DNA of 64,000 bases from Shewanella sp. VB17 (GCF_013248905.1 NZ_JABRVS010000001.1:1860001-1924000), one strand, 5' to 3'. Shown: positions 1-9,184, counted from the stretch's first letter. Numbers and translations are program-made. The notes: generated from the letters alone by a model not told the origin.

Positions 1-135
1 AGTGCTTTTTCTATGTCAGAATCCATTGCTTCTGAGGTATTAAAGACCAATGGAGTGAAGATAAGTGTTGCAATGATGAGTGGTTTTTTCATAGGTAGCG
101 CCACGTTTTTTCTCATTATGGATACTACAAAGTAA
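1..135 (+). CDS. C-terminal end of an unidentified membrane protein (partial)
   Basis: Frame 1 is open from the window edge to a TAA at 133-135, giving 44 residues. The last part is a hydrophobic stretch (SGFFIGSATFFLIM) followed by a short polar tail, which looks like a final transmembrane helix. The start and most of the protein lie outside the window. I do not recognise the family; a ZIP-type metal transporter tail is only one loose possibility. It converges with dapD, and the hairpin at 231-253 separates them. Confidence 0.55.
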   Translation, partial: SAFSMSESIASEVLKTNGVKISVAMMSGFFIGSATFFLIMDTTK

Positions 136-230
136 AGTTGTTTTTAGCAGAATAGCTTGTATCAATATCACGCTTAAATGTATCAAAATGTTAATATGGT
201 TTTGATCTTTTGCTTATGTCGATTAAATAA

Positions 231-253
231 AAAACCCGTCAAAATACGGGTTT
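231..253. terminator. bidirectional intrinsic terminator
   Basis: AAAACCCGT (231-239) pairs with ACGGGTTTT (245-253) around a five-base loop. A-rich sequence lies on one side and T-rich on the other, so it can end transcription from both directions. It lies between the converging partial membrane gene and dapD. Confidence 0.8.
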
Positions 254-293
254 TATTTATCTATCAAGTAATTAATAATGCACTTGGCAAAAA

Positions 294-1118
294 TTAGTCA
301 ACAATTCTGAGTAATTCGTTAATGCCAACTTTGCCACGTGTTTTAGCGTCGACTTTTTTTACAATAATGGCTGCGTAGAGGTTATAGGTACCACATTTTG
401 ATGGTAATGTTCCCGAGACGACGACAGAGCCTGCAGGTACTCGTCCATAGTGAATTTCACCTGTTTCGCGATCAAAAATACGCGTACTTTGCCCGAGGTA
501 TACGCCCATCGAAATGACGCTACCTTCTTCTACTATAACACCTTCAACCACTTCTGAACGTGCACCGATAAAGCAGTTATCTTCAATAATCGTTGGCCCT
601 GCCTGTAGTGGCTCTAAAACACCACCAATCCCTACTCCACCTGAAAGATGTACATTTTTACCAATTTGAGCACATGAACCAACGGTTGCCCATGTGTCGA
701 TCATCGCGCCTTCATCTACATAGGCGCCAAGGTTAACGTATGATGGCATTAAAACGGTATTTTTACCGATAAATGAGCCTTTGCGAACTGCAGCAGGTGG
801 GACGACTCTGATGGCTTCTTTTTTGAAGCGAGCTTCATCGTAATCGGCAAATTTCATCGGGACTTTATCGAAATATTTTGTTTCCGCTCCATCGATAACG
901 GCATTATCGAAGATGCGAAACGAAAGTAATACGGCTTTCTTTAACCATTGGTGAACATGCCATTGGCCATTAATTTTTTCAGCAACCCTAGCTTCGCCGC
1001 TGTCCAGTAGGCTAATTGCTTGCTCTACATCTGCACGTACACTCGTGTCTACAGTATTTGGACTGATCTCTGCCCGCATTTCGAAAGCAGCTTCTATGCG
1101 TTGGCGTAAAGCTTCCAT
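294..1118 (-). CDS. dapD: 2,3,4,5-tetrahydropyridine-2,6-dicarboxylate N-succinyltransferase
   Basis: This cytoplasmic enzyme transfers succinyl from succinyl-CoA to tetrahydrodipicolinate in the succinylase branch of lysine and meso-diaminopimelate synthesis. At 274 residues it equals the usual length. An alpha-helical N-terminal domain is followed from about residue 105 by hexapeptide repeats of a left-handed beta helix. The segment DTWATVGSCAQIG starts at residue 141 and contains the Asp known as catalytic in the family. A strong AGGAG ribosome site on the minus strand precedes the ATG. glnD lies 178 bases upstream on the same strand, the usual Shewanella/Vibrio neighbourhood, but the gap suggests dapD may have its own promoter. 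Confidence 0.97.
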   Translation of the reverse strand: MEALRQRIEAAFEMRAEISPNTVDTSVRADVEQAISLLDSGEARVAEKINGQWHVHQWLKKAVLLSFRIFDNAVIDGAETKYFDKVPMKFADYDEARFKKEAIRVVPPAAVRKGSFIGKNTVLMPSYVNLGAYVDEGAMIDTWATVGSCAQIGKNVHLSGGVGIGGVLEPLQAGPTIIEDNCFIGARSEVVEGVIVEEGSVISMGVYLGQSTRIFDRETGEIHYGRVPAGSVVVSGTLPSKCGTYNLYAAIIVKKVDAKTRGKVGINELLRIVD

Positions 1119-1296
1119 GAATGTCTCCTGATTATATCATTGACGAATTTATAGTAAAAAATGATTATATACCTAAGTGGTATAAAAATATCTTGGTGAG
1201 CAAAAAATAAAATAATGATCCAGTATAATTGATGCGAATGGCCCCTTATTTGATTATTGACTCGGATAAGATGAACGGATCTTATTTTCAGTTAAT

Positions 1297-3870
1297 CTAT
1301 GTTTGTTTGTCCAGTGCTTTTATTAGGCTTTGTTGGAGGAGATCCTGTTGTTCAAGATCGAGTGCATCACCTTCGATATTTTGCAGCATAAAAAAATCTT
1401 CTGCTCGTTCACCAATCGTTGTTATTTTTGCTGCAAGCAAGCTGATGTGACATCGATATAAGGTCTCACCGACTTTTGCTAATAATCCCGGACTGTCTAA
1501 AGTAATCAATTCCATCATGCTGGTGCTACTACGTCGAGAAGGCAGAAAACTGACTTGAGTTCTTACTTTAAAGGGCTTCATTTGTCGTGATATTTTTTTA
1601 AATTTGGGTAATTTAACCGTATCACTACTCAGTGCTCTGATCAGTGTTTTTCGCAAGCCTTGAATGCGAGATATTTGTGATACAGAGCTGCCATCTTGCT
1701 CTAAAATAACAAAGGAATCGAGTACATAGCCATCTTTAGAGGCCATGACACTGGCATCATGAACATTGATGTTTTTATTGTCTAAAATAGCCATGACAGT
1801 TGCAAACAATTTAGGTTTATCGGGTGCGTAAATAAAAAGTTCTGTTCCTCCCCGAGTGATGTGTTTTGAGATAAGCACTAAAGGCTCTGCGTGTTGGTGT
1901 TTTAAGATGGCATCGCAATGCCACGCAATTTGACTTGCTTGGTAGCGTAAAAAATAATCAGCTTTAAATCTTTGCCAGAGAATATCGATGCTTTTTTCTT
2001 TAACACCGCGTCTGAGTAGCTCTTTCTTTGCTTTAGCTTGATGTTCACGTACTCTAGCACGAACATCCACAGGTTTTTCTTTTCCGCGAGCGAGCACTCG
2101 TTGGGTGGAAAAATAGAGATCGCGCAATAGAGAACTCTTCCAGCTATTCCAAGTGTTTTCGTTCGTGGCACAAATATCTGCAACAGTGAGGCAGTAAAGA
2201 TAACTTAAATGGACAGCATCACGGACTTTATCGGCAAATTCTCCTACAACATCAGGATCGGAAATGTCTCGTCTTTGCGCGGTAACAGACATCACTAAGT
2301 GATTTTCTACGAGCCAACTGACCAGCCGACCATCGTGATCGTTGAGCCCATGAAGCTTACAAAAATCTAATGCATCGATAGCCCCCAATTTACTGTGATC
2401 CCCACCGCGACCTTTGCCTATGTCATGAAAAATAGCAGCGAGTACCAATAGCCCTTTTTTAGGTAATTGATTGATGAGTACAGAGCCTAAGGGGAATTCC
2501 TGTTTTTGCTCTGGTTGTGAGAATCGGTCAATATTTTGTAATAACCGATGTGTGTGCTCATCAACTGTATAGGCATGGAAAAGATCGAACTGCATTTGGC
2601 CTTCAATTTCTCGCCAAGCTGGCAGGTAGGCTGATAATACTCCATGCCTGTGCATCAAAGAAAGTGACGCTATGCCCCTGGGATGCCGCAATATTTCAGA
2701 GAAAATGGCACGGCAGGAAGCCTTATTCATTAAAGCTTCTGTTTGTGAACGTCTCGCTTTTCGTAAGCTTCTGAGGGTGGGGGCATAAATGCCTTGAATA
2801 TTTGGGTTTTTAGCAGCATGAAGAAATACGTTTAATATTTCCATTGGATCATCAAACAAATGTTCAGTTAAGCTTTCTAGAAAGAGGCCACGTAATTGAT
2901 AATGTTGATTAATCACCTTTATTTTTAGTGCTTTAGTATCGCCAAGGGTGGCACGCTTAAAAAGCTGAAGCAGCATTTGATTGAGTTCCATTACACGTCG
3001 AACTGTACGATAGTAACGTTTCATCATTTGCTCTACGCCAAGCTCCGTAGCGTCTTCATAACCGAGCAAATCGGCTACCTGACGCTGGAGATCAAACAGT
3101 AAGCGATTTTCATCTCTGCCGGAAATTATATGCAGCGCGAATCTAAGCTCCCAGAGAAATGACTGGCATTCAAGTAATTCGTCGAGCTCATCAGTTTCTA
3201 AGAAACCATGCCCGACGAGATCTTCTGTTTTGGATGCATCGAAATAGCGCATAGCAACCCAGGCCACAGTGTGAATATCTCTTAAACCGCCAGGGCATGT
3301 CTTAAGGTTGGGTTCGAGATCGAAGGCATTGGCTTTTGCATGGCGTGCCAGTTGTTCATCACGTTTGGCGATATAAAATTGACTCGGTGGCCAGAACTCA
3401 TCATTTCTAATACTTGAATAGAGCGTTTGGTATAGGGATTGAGGACCTGATAATAGTCTGGACTCAATTAAGTTTGTGGCGATGGTTACGTCACATCTTC
3501 CCAGTGTTAATGTTTCTTCGATACTGCGAACACTATGGCCGACTTCAAGACCGGCGTCCCATAAAAAAGCGATATAGCCACTTAGTGCTTTTTCTTCACA
3601 AGGGGTTAACTGGGTGTCAATCAGAAATAATAAGTCTATGTCTGATTGAGGGTGCAGTTCTGCTCTGCCATATCCACCGACGGCAATGAGTGCGATGGGG
3701 TAGCTATCAAGCGCTTGTTCGCGCCATTGTTGCTGCAATAAACAATCGACAAATTGGCATCGTAGAGCCACTAACTGCTTGATGTCGCCTTTGAGACGAA
3801 ATAGGGAAAGTAGTTCATTGTTTTGTTCAAGTAATGCAGTCTTGGCCAGTAGTGCGGGTGAAGTGGTCAT
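1297..3870 (-). CDS. glnD: bifunctional [protein-PII] uridylyltransferase / uridylyl-removing enzyme
   Basis: GlnD senses glutamine and uridylylates or de-uridylylates PII proteins, setting the activity of glutamine synthetase adenylylation and NtrB/NtrC. The 857 residues carry the expected domain order. The nucleotidyltransferase core has GGYGRAEL (65-72) and DIDL (77-80). A central HD phosphohydrolase has FHDIGKGRGGDHSK. Two C-terminal ACT domains (about 675-750 and 786-857) would bind glutamine. Length and motifs are complete, so both activities should be present. It lies between map and dapD on the minus strand, 87 bases after map, and an AGGGA ribosome site precedes its ATG. Confidence 0.97.
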   Translation of the reverse strand: MTTSPALLAKTALLEQNNELLSLFRLKGDIKQLVALRCQFVDCLLQQQWREQALDSYPIALIAVGGYGRAELHPQSDIDLLFLIDTQLTPCEEKALSGYIAFLWDAGLEVGHSVRSIEETLTLGRCDVTIATNLIESRLLSGPQSLYQTLYSSIRNDEFWPPSQFYIAKRDEQLARHAKANAFDLEPNLKTCPGGLRDIHTVAWVAMRYFDASKTEDLVGHGFLETDELDELLECQSFLWELRFALHIISGRDENRLLFDLQRQVADLLGYEDATELGVEQMMKRYYRTVRRVMELNQMLLQLFKRATLGDTKALKIKVINQHYQLRGLFLESLTEHLFDDPMEILNVFLHAAKNPNIQGIYAPTLRSLRKARRSQTEALMNKASCRAIFSEILRHPRGIASLSLMHRHGVLSAYLPAWREIEGQMQFDLFHAYTVDEHTHRLLQNIDRFSQPEQKQEFPLGSVLINQLPKKGLLVLAAIFHDIGKGRGGDHSKLGAIDALDFCKLHGLNDHDGRLVSWLVENHLVMSVTAQRRDISDPDVVGEFADKVRDAVHLSYLYCLTVADICATNENTWNSWKSSLLRDLYFSTQRVLARGKEKPVDVRARVREHQAKAKKELLRRGVKEKSIDILWQRFKADYFLRYQASQIAWHCDAILKHQHAEPLVLISKHITRGGTELFIYAPDKPKLFATVMAILDNKNINVHDASVMASKDGYVLDSFVILEQDGSSVSQISRIQGLRKTLIRALSSDTVKLPKFKKISRQMKPFKVRTQVSFLPSRRSSTSMMELITLDSPGLLAKVGETLYRCHISLLAAKITTIGERAEDFFMLQNIEGDALDLEQQDLLQQSLIKALDKQT

Positions 3871-3957
3871 CGAGTCCCTTGAGCAAGCTAAGTATTACCG
3901 ATTTACATCAACAATATCTTGTTGGGTAAATCAGTAATAGCAATGACGTAACTGAAA

Positions 3958-4755
3958 TTAATGATTAATAATTCTTGGGAAGTCCTCTTCACCACGAAGG
4001 GTTAATATTTCGACCCCAGTTTTAGTCACTAGTAAGGTATGCTCCCATTGAGCTGATTTTTTACCGTCAGAGGTGGTGACCGTCCAGTTATCATCTTTAT
4101 CTAAAATACAGGTGTGGCGTCCTGCGTTAATCATAGGCTCTATGGTAAAACACATGCCTGGGCGTAACACGGTTTTATCACTATTTTTGTAGTGCATAAC
4201 CTGAGGTTCTTCATGGAAACCAGCACCGATCCCATGTCCACAATAATCTTTAACGATACTGTATTTTTCAAGGCCCGTTTTTTTGGTTTTAATAAATTTT
4301 TCTACAATGGTGCCAATTTCACCTAATTTCATACCAGGACGGACCTTACGAATACTGGCATAAAGGCTTTCTTGAGCGACACGGCATAGACGCATATCTT
4401 TTGGGCTAACGTCTCCTATAAGGAACATTTTTGATGTATCACCATGGAAACCATCTAAGATCACAGTAATATCTAGATTGGCAATATCTCCATCCTTAAG
4501 CGGTTTGTCATTAGGGATCCCATGACAAATGACCTCGTTGATTGACGTGCAAATCGATTTTGGAAAACCATGATAATTGAGAGGGGCTGAGATCGCGCCA
4601 TTTTCTTCTGTAAATGCCGCACAGATATCATTGAGTTCATTCGTCGTCACGCCTACCTTTACAAAAGGGGCTATCATTTCTAATACTTTAGCGGCTAATT
4701 CCCCAGCGGCTCGCATTTTTTCAATTTCTTCAGCAGTCTTTATTACTATACTCAT
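3958..4755 (-). CDS. map: type I methionine aminopeptidase
   Basis: This enzyme removes the initiator methionine from new proteins. The 265-residue pita-bread fold keeps all five metal ligands: D95 and D106 (LDITVILDGFHGD), H174 (GHGIG), E206 (FTIEP) and E238 (QWEHT). No N-terminal extension is present, as is normal for the bacterial type Ia form. It is divergent from rpsB, the standard arrangement in gammaproteobacteria, so its promoter should lie in the shared 330-base gap. It may be co-transcribed with glnD downstream. Confidence 0.97.
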   Translation of the reverse strand: MSIVIKTAEEIEKMRAAGELAAKVLEMIAPFVKVGVTTNELNDICAAFTEENGAISAPLNYHGFPKSICTSINEVICHGIPNDKPLKDGDIANLDITVILDGFHGDTSKMFLIGDVSPKDMRLCRVAQESLYASIRKVRPGMKLGEIGTIVEKFIKTKKTGLEKYSIVKDYCGHGIGAGFHEEPQVMHYKNSDKTVLRPGMCFTIEPMINAGRHTCILDKDDNWTVTTSDGKKSAQWEHTLLVTKTGVEILTLRGEEDFPRIINH

Positions 4756-4814
4756 TATGCTATCTCTCGGGTCTCATGTGATGACGAATTCAACGTGCAA
4801 TTTACAGCAAAAAT

Positions 4815-4843
4815 TTGTGTTTGCAATCAGAATATGATATAAA
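4815..4843 (+). promoter_or_regulatory. predicted sigma-70 promoter of rpsB-tsf
   Basis: TTGTGT (4815-4820) and TATAAA (4838-4843) are separated by exactly 17 bases. They are followed at once by a GC-rich run, GCGCGCC. Such a discriminator is typical of ribosomal promoters under stringent control. It sits about 240 bases upstream of the rpsB start, leaving room for a long leader. Confidence 0.6.
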
Positions 4844-4849
4844 GCGCGC

Positions 4850-5085
4850 CGTTATGTTTGACTCTAACATCTCTTTATCGCAAATGCCAAGACGGCTCTA
4901 ATATTCTGTATTAGCGATTTTAGCAGCTGCTGAGAGGTGGGGATTAAAGTATAGCGGCCATTATACATGGCTAAGTTCGTAAACACTAAATCACACACGT
5001 GTCGACACATTCTCCGGGGTGCCTGCAAAGGTCGGGGATATGGGATACGTGGAGGTCTAACCCCTAAACTATTTAAGGTATTAAA
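4850..5085 (+). ncRNA. structured 5' leader of rpsB (S2 autoregulatory leader candidate)
   Basis: The stretch between the predicted promoter and the rpsB ATG has no gene but shows local pairing. One element pairs the AGC...CCAT and ATGG...CT arms around 4954-4974. G-runs at 5016-5019 and 5034-5037 can pair with ACCCC at 5060-5064 just before the ribosome site. Gammaproteobacterial rpsB mRNAs are known to carry a leader bound by S2 that represses rpsB-tsf. Position and G/C-run layout fit, but I could not run a covariance model. The remainder of the 4756-5085 gap is the map promoter region. Confidence 0.55.
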
Positions 5086-5814
5086 ATGACAACAGTTTCA
5101 ATGCGCGATATGCTACAAGCCGGTGTTCACTTCGGTCACCAGACTCGTTACTGGAATCCAAAAATGAAGCCATTCATTTTTGGTGCTCGTAACGGTGTTC
5201 ACATCATTAACCTAGAGCACACTGTGCCTATGTTCAATGAAGCACTTGCTTTCATTAGCAATGTTGCATCAAAGAAAGGTAAAGTTCTTTTCGTTGGTAC
5301 TAAGCGTGCTGCAAGCGAAGCTATCAAAGAATCTGCTATCTCTTGTGATCAGTATTACGTCGATCACCGCTGGTTAGGCGGCATGTTGACTAACTGGAAA
5401 ACAGTTCGTCAATCAATCAAACGTCTTAAAGATCTTGAGAGTCAGTCTGTTGATGGCACTTTTGACAAGCTTACTAAGAAAGAAGCGCTGATGCGTACTC
5501 GTGAGCTTGATAAGTTAGAAAAATCTCTTGGTGGCATCAAGAACATGGGCGGATTACCAGACGTTATTTTCGTTATTGGTGCTGATCATGAGCATATTGC
5601 GATTAAAGAAGCGAATAACTTGGGCATCCCAGTTGTCGCAGTTGTTGATACTAACTCTTCACCAGATGGTATCAACTACATCGTTCCAGGTAACGATGAT
5701 GCAATGCGTTCTATCCGTTTATACACAGGTTCAGTTGCTGCAGCTGCTAAAGCTGGCCGTGGCCAAGATCTTGCTGTACAAGCAGAACAAGACGGTTTTG
5801 TTGAAGCTGAGTAA
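5086..5814 (+). CDS. rpsB: 30S ribosomal protein S2
   Basis: S2 is the small-subunit protein recruited late with S1. The 242 residues match the family length. The typical start MRDMLQAGVHFGHQTRYWNPKM, the HHRWLGGMLTNW-like segment (DHRWLGGMLTNW) and the GIPVVAVVDTN region are all present. It is the first gene of the long plus-strand series and is paired with tsf, as in nearly all bacteria. Expression is probably controlled by its structured leader and tuned relative to tsf by the hairpin between the two genes. Confidence 0.98.
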   Translation: MTTVSMRDMLQAGVHFGHQTRYWNPKMKPFIFGARNGVHIINLEHTVPMFNEALAFISNVASKKGKVLFVGTKRAASEAIKESAISCDQYYVDHRWLGGMLTNWKTVRQSIKRLKDLESQSVDGTFDKLTKKEALMRTRELDKLEKSLGGIKNMGGLPDVIFVIGADHEHIAIKEANNLGIPVVAVVDTNSSPDGINYIVPGNDDAMRSIRLYTGSVAAAAKAGRGQDLAVQAEQDGFVEAE

Positions 5815-5868
5815 TAGGATTGATGATTTTCATCTCTCATTATTAGCTTAAGCTAGTTGATTGGCGAG

Positions 5869-5890
5869 CAGGGGCTAAGGCCCCTGTTTT
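5869..5890 (+). terminator. rpsB-tsf intergenic hairpin / partial terminator
   Basis: CAGGGGC (5869-5875) pairs with GCCCCTG (5880-5886) around TAAG and is followed by TTTT. It lies between two genes that belong to one transcription unit, so it probably acts as an attenuator or RNA-stabilising hairpin that sets the S2 to EF-Ts ratio. Confidence 0.75.
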
Positions 5891-5924
5891 CCTATTTGAA
5901 GAATTATTGATAGAGGATTTAACA

Positions 5925-6773
5925 ATGGCAATTACTGCTGCCCAGGTTAAAGAACTTCGTGAGCGCACTGGCGCTGGCATGATGGATTGTAAAAAAGCAT
6001 TGACAGAAACCGCTGGTGACATTGAACTTGCGATTGAAAATATGCGTAAAAGTGGTGCTGCTAAGGCCGCTAAAAAAGCGGGTAATATTGCTGCTGAAGG
6101 TGCAATACTGATTAAAAGTGGTGAAGGTTTTTCTGCGCTGTTAGAAGTCAATTGTCAAACTGATTTCGTGGCAAAAGATTCAAACTTCCTTGCATTTGCT
6201 AATTCTGTATTAGAAGTTGCAGCTGCAACTAAAGTGACAATCGAAGACTTACAAGCACAGTTTGAAGAGACACGTGTTGCATTAGTGACTAAAATTGGTG
6301 AAAACATCAACGTACGTCGTGTTGTATACATCGATGGTGAAAATGTTGCTTCTTATCGTCACGGTGATCGCATTGGTGTTGTCGTTGCTGGTGATGCAGA
6401 TCAAGAAACGTTAAAGCACATCGCTATGCACGTTGCTGCTTCTAAGCCTGATTACGTCAATCCTGAAGACGTGCCAGCTGATGTTGTTGAAAAAGAGAAA
6501 GCCGTTCAAATCGATATCGCTATGAACGAAGGTAAGCCAGCGGAGATCGCTGAGAAAATGGTTGTTGGTCGTATGAAAAAATTCACCGGTGAAATTGCAC
6601 TTACTGGTCAAGCTTTTATCATGGAACCTAAGAAAACAGTTGGCGCTATTCTAAAAGAGAAGGGTGCGACTGTATCAAACTTCATTCGTTTAGAAGTGGG
6701 TGAAGGCATCGTAAAGAAATCTGAAGATTTTGCAGCTGAAGTTGCTGCAACGCTTGCTGCTACTAAGGCTTAA
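5925..6773 (+). CDS. tsf: translation elongation factor Ts
   Basis: EF-Ts exchanges GDP for GTP on EF-Tu. The start at 5925 (MAITAAQVKELRERTGAGMM) gives 282 residues, the usual length. An in-frame start 18 bases upstream is unlikely, because the AGAGG ribosome site would then lie inside the gene. The N-terminal UBA-like domain carries the family signature RERTGAGMMDCKKAL (12-26). The T-D-F-V motif (79-82), whose Asp-Phe pair inserts near the Mg site of EF-Tu, is intact. It follows rpsB with a hairpin between them and is followed by a terminator-like hairpin. Confidence 0.98.
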   Translation: MAITAAQVKELRERTGAGMMDCKKALTETAGDIELAIENMRKSGAAKAAKKAGNIAAEGAILIKSGEGFSALLEVNCQTDFVAKDSNFLAFANSVLEVAAATKVTIEDLQAQFEETRVALVTKIGENINVRRVVYIDGENVASYRHGDRIGVVVAGDADQETLKHIAMHVAASKPDYVNPEDVPADVVEKEKAVQIDIAMNEGKPAEIAEKMVVGRMKKFTGEIALTGQAFIMEPKKTVGAILKEKGATVSNFIRLEVGEGIVKKSEDFAAEVAATLAATKA

Positions 6774-6795
6774 TCCCCTTATTTAAGCCTCCTAG

Positions 6796-6820
6796 GACCG
6801 TAGCAATCGCTGCGGTCTTA
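6796..6820 (+). terminator. intrinsic terminator after tsf
   Basis: GACCGTAGC (6796-6804) pairs with GCTGCGGTC (6809-6817), nine pairs including one wobble, and is followed by a short T-rich stretch. It probably ends most rpsB-tsf transcripts, with some read-through into pyrH. Confidence 0.7.
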
Positions 6821-6861
6821 TTGTATCAACTTACCCATCGGCATAAACCAGGACAATAATA

Positions 6862-7611
6862 ATGAGCACAAACCCTAAACCTGCATTTCGACGTATTCTT
6901 CTAAAATTGAGTGGCGAAGCCTTAATGGGAGAAGAAGGCTTTGGTATTGACCCTAAAGTGTTGGATCGTATGGCTCAGGAAATAAAAGAGTTGGTTGAGC
7001 TTGGTATTCAAGTCGGTGTGGTTATCGGTGGTGGTAATTTATTCCGTGGTGAAGGACTTGCAAACGCAGGTATGAATCGCGTTGTAGGCGATCACATGGG
7101 CATGCTAGCAACGGTAATGAATGGTTTGGCAATGCGAGATGCTTTGCATCGTGCTTATGTAAATGCAAGATTAATGTCAGCTATCCCACTTAAAGGTGTC
7201 TGTGATGATTACAATTGGGCCGAAGCGATTAGCTTGCTCAAAACGGGCCGTGTGGTTATTTTTGCCGCTGGAACAGGTAATCCTTTTTGTACGACGGATT
7301 CCGCAGCGTGTTTACGTGGCATTGAAATTGAAGCTGAAGTTGTATTGAAAGGAACAAAAGTAGACGGCGTTTACTCAGATGATCCAGTTAAAAACCCAGA
7401 TGCTGTAAAGTACGATGAAATGGGTTACGATGAGATACTTGAAAAAGAATTAAAAGTAATGGATCTTGCTGCATTTACAATGGCCAGAGATCACGATATG
7501 CCGTTACTGGTATTTAATATGAACAAGCCTGGTGCTCTACGTCGCGTGATTATGGGCGAGCAGGAAGGAACGATGATCAAAGCTAAAAATAAATCCACTG
7601 TCAGCGAGTAA
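6862..7611 (+). CDS. pyrH: UMP kinase
   Basis: This enzyme phosphorylates UMP to UDP in pyrimidine nucleotide synthesis. Bacterial UMP kinases are hexamers of the amino acid kinase fold, activated by GTP and inhibited by UTP. The 249 residues show the N-terminal ILLKLSGEALMG strand-loop, the VVIGGGNLFRG phosphate loop, and GTGNPFCTTDSAACLRG with the conserved threonine-aspartate of the UMP site. It sits in the conserved tsf-pyrH-frr order, with terminator-like hairpins on both sides. Confidence 0.98.
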   Translation: MSTNPKPAFRRILLKLSGEALMGEEGFGIDPKVLDRMAQEIKELVELGIQVGVVIGGGNLFRGEGLANAGMNRVVGDHMGMLATVMNGLAMRDALHRAYVNARLMSAIPLKGVCDDYNWAEAISLLKTGRVVIFAAGTGNPFCTTDSAACLRGIEIEAEVVLKGTKVDGVYSDDPVKNPDAVKYDEMGYDEILEKELKVMDLAAFTMARDHDMPLLVFNMNKPGALRRVIMGEQEGTMIKAKNKSTVSE

Positions 7612-7657
7612 CTTAGTTGGTTTGTGCATTAACTAAGCGTGGTAAAGTCAGCTAAAC

Positions 7658-7688
7658 GAGTGATGGATTTTTAATCATCTCTTTTTTT
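7658..7688 (+). terminator. probable intrinsic terminator between pyrH and frr
   Basis: GAGTGAT (7658-7664) can pair with ATCATCTC (7674-7681) with one bulged base, and seven T residues follow directly. It implies that frr also has a promoter of its own or is read through. Confidence 0.55.
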
Positions 7689-7733
7689 AATTGAAAAGAA
7701 ACAAGCATTCAGAGACCCATAAGGATAATTGAC

Positions 7734-8291
7734 GTGATAAACGAAATTAAAAAAGATGCTAAGGAACGCATGGAAAAATGTGTTGAAGCAACTAAGACTC
7801 AAATGGCTAAGGTTCGTACAGGCCGTGCACATCCGAGTTTGTTAGATTCGATTAAAGTGCCTTACTACGGTTCTTTAACGCCATTAAAGCAGGTGGGTAA
7901 TGTCTCAATTGAAGATTCTCGTACACTGGCTATTTCAGTATTCGACACCACAATGATCCCCGCTGTTGAAAAAGCGATCATGAGTTCAGATCTTGGTTTA
8001 AACCCAATGTCAGCCGGTGCAACGATCAGAGTGCCTCTTCCAGCGTTGACAGAGCAACGCCGTAAGGATTTAATTAAGGTTGTACGTGCAGAAGCGGAAA
8101 ATGGCCGTATTGCTGTTCGTAATGTACGTCGTGACGCTAATTCAGATGTTAAAGGATTAGAAAAAGATAAAGAATGTACCGAAGATGATGTTCGCCGTAG
8201 TGAAGATGAAGTGCAGAAATTTACTGATGCTCATATAAAACTGATTGACGAAATATTAGCAGCAAAAGAAGCCGAATTGATGGAAGTCTAA
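7734..8291 (+). CDS. frr: ribosome recycling factor
   Basis: RRF, with EF-G and IF3, splits the post-termination ribosome. The 185 residues match the usual length exactly. The MAKVRTGRAHPSLLD region and LPALTEQRRKDLIKVV, typical of the three-helix bundle, are present. The start is GTG at 7734, preceded by AAGGA at normal spacing; no better ATG exists in frame. It continues the conserved pyrH-frr-uppS order. Confidence 0.98.
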   Translation: MINEIKKDAKERMEKCVEATKTQMAKVRTGRAHPSLLDSIKVPYYGSLTPLKQVGNVSIEDSRTLAISVFDTTMIPAVEKAIMSSDLGLNPMSAGATIRVPLPALTEQRRKDLIKVVRAEAENGRIAVRNVRRDANSDVKGLEKDKECTEDDVRRSEDEVQKFTDAHIKLIDEILAAKEAELMEV

Positions 8292-8308
8292 TCTCTGACT
8301 AAGACACT

Positions 8309-8337
8309 AGAGTTAATGCGCCGTGTAGAGGTATAAT
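8309..8337 (+). promoter_or_regulatory. possible promoter ahead of uppS
   Basis: A perfect TATAAT (8332-8337) lies 34 bases upstream of the uppS start and is followed by GC-rich sequence. The -35 region is poor (AGAGTT at 17-base spacing), so this is a weak call. The same stretch could form a short GCGCCG/CGGCGT hairpin. Confidence 0.35.
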
Positions 8338-8371
8338 ACGCGGCGTTTGTCTATTTAAAAGGTTCTAATAG

Positions 8372-9166
8372 ATGTCGATCGATTCCCAATCAGGTTCAGA
8401 GCTTTCAGCTGAGGCATTGGCTGAGCTTGTTAAGCTTTCTACTCCAAAGCATGTTGCTATTATTATGGATGGCAATGGTCGTTGGGCCCAGGCGCAAGGG
8501 AAACCTAGGGTCATGGGGCATAAAGCAGGCGTTAAAATGGTGAGACGTGCGGTAAGCACGGCCAGAGAAATGGGGATTGGCTCATTAACACTCTTTGCTT
8601 TTTCGAGTGAAAATTGGCGTCGGCCCGATAAAGAAGTGACTCTTTTGATGGAGCTGTTTTTTACCGTGCTTCAACGAGAAATAAAACTGCTGCATAAAAA
8701 TGGTGTGAGACTGAATATCATTGGCGATGTGAGTCGTTTTTCTCAGCGACTGCAAAAACAGATCGCTGCTGCTGAAGCCAAAACGATTGATAATAGCAGT
8801 ATGACCCTCAATATCGCTGCGAACTATGGTGGTCGTTGGGATATTATGCAGGCCGCTCAAATATTGGCTAAAAAAGTCGAAAGTGGTGAAATGAACAGCA
8901 GTCAGTTCACTGAACAGGCTTTAAATGCGCATTTAAGCATGCAAAATCAACCTGAAGTTGATTTAATGATCCGTACGGGGGGGGATTATCGAATTAGTAA
9001 CTTTATTCTCTGGCAAGCAGCTTATGCAGAACTGGTGTTTACCGATACACTGTGGCCTGATTTTGATGAATGTGCATTTAAGCAAGCAGTGGCGACTTTT
9101 GCTTCACGACAACGTCGATTTGGTTTGACGGGGTGTCAAATAGAGTCGCTGAAAAAAACGACATAA
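8372..9166 (+). CDS. uppS: undecaprenyl diphosphate synthase (cis-prenyltransferase)
   Basis: UppS adds eight isopentenyl units in cis to farnesyl-PP, making the C55 lipid carrier for peptidoglycan and O-antigen. The 264 residues contain the catalytic AIIMDGNGRWA motif with Asp at residue 33. They also contain FAFSSENWRRP and the C-terminal RTGGDYRISNFILWQ, where the usual GGE is GGD, a conservative change. About 25 residues precede the first conserved block, slightly longer than in E. coli. It starts a membrane-lipid run with cdsA and dxr. Confidence 0.97.
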   Translation: MSIDSQSGSELSAEALAELVKLSTPKHVAIIMDGNGRWAQAQGKPRVMGHKAGVKMVRRAVSTAREMGIGSLTLFAFSSENWRRPDKEVTLLMELFFTVLQREIKLLHKNGVRLNIIGDVSRFSQRLQKQIAAAEAKTIDNSSMTLNIAANYGGRWDIMQAAQILAKKVESGEMNSSQFTEQALNAHLSMQNQPEVDLMIRTGGDYRISNFILWQAAYAELVFTDTLWPDFDECAFKQAVATFASRQRRFGLTGCQIESLKKTT

Positions 9167-9184
9167 TTTTTAGAAGGGACAGTT

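Noticed and set aside
8324..8345. Terminator before uppS
   Set aside because: The GCGCCG/CGGCGT arms are imperfect, the loop contains a perfect -10 and no T run follows, so it fits a promoter better.
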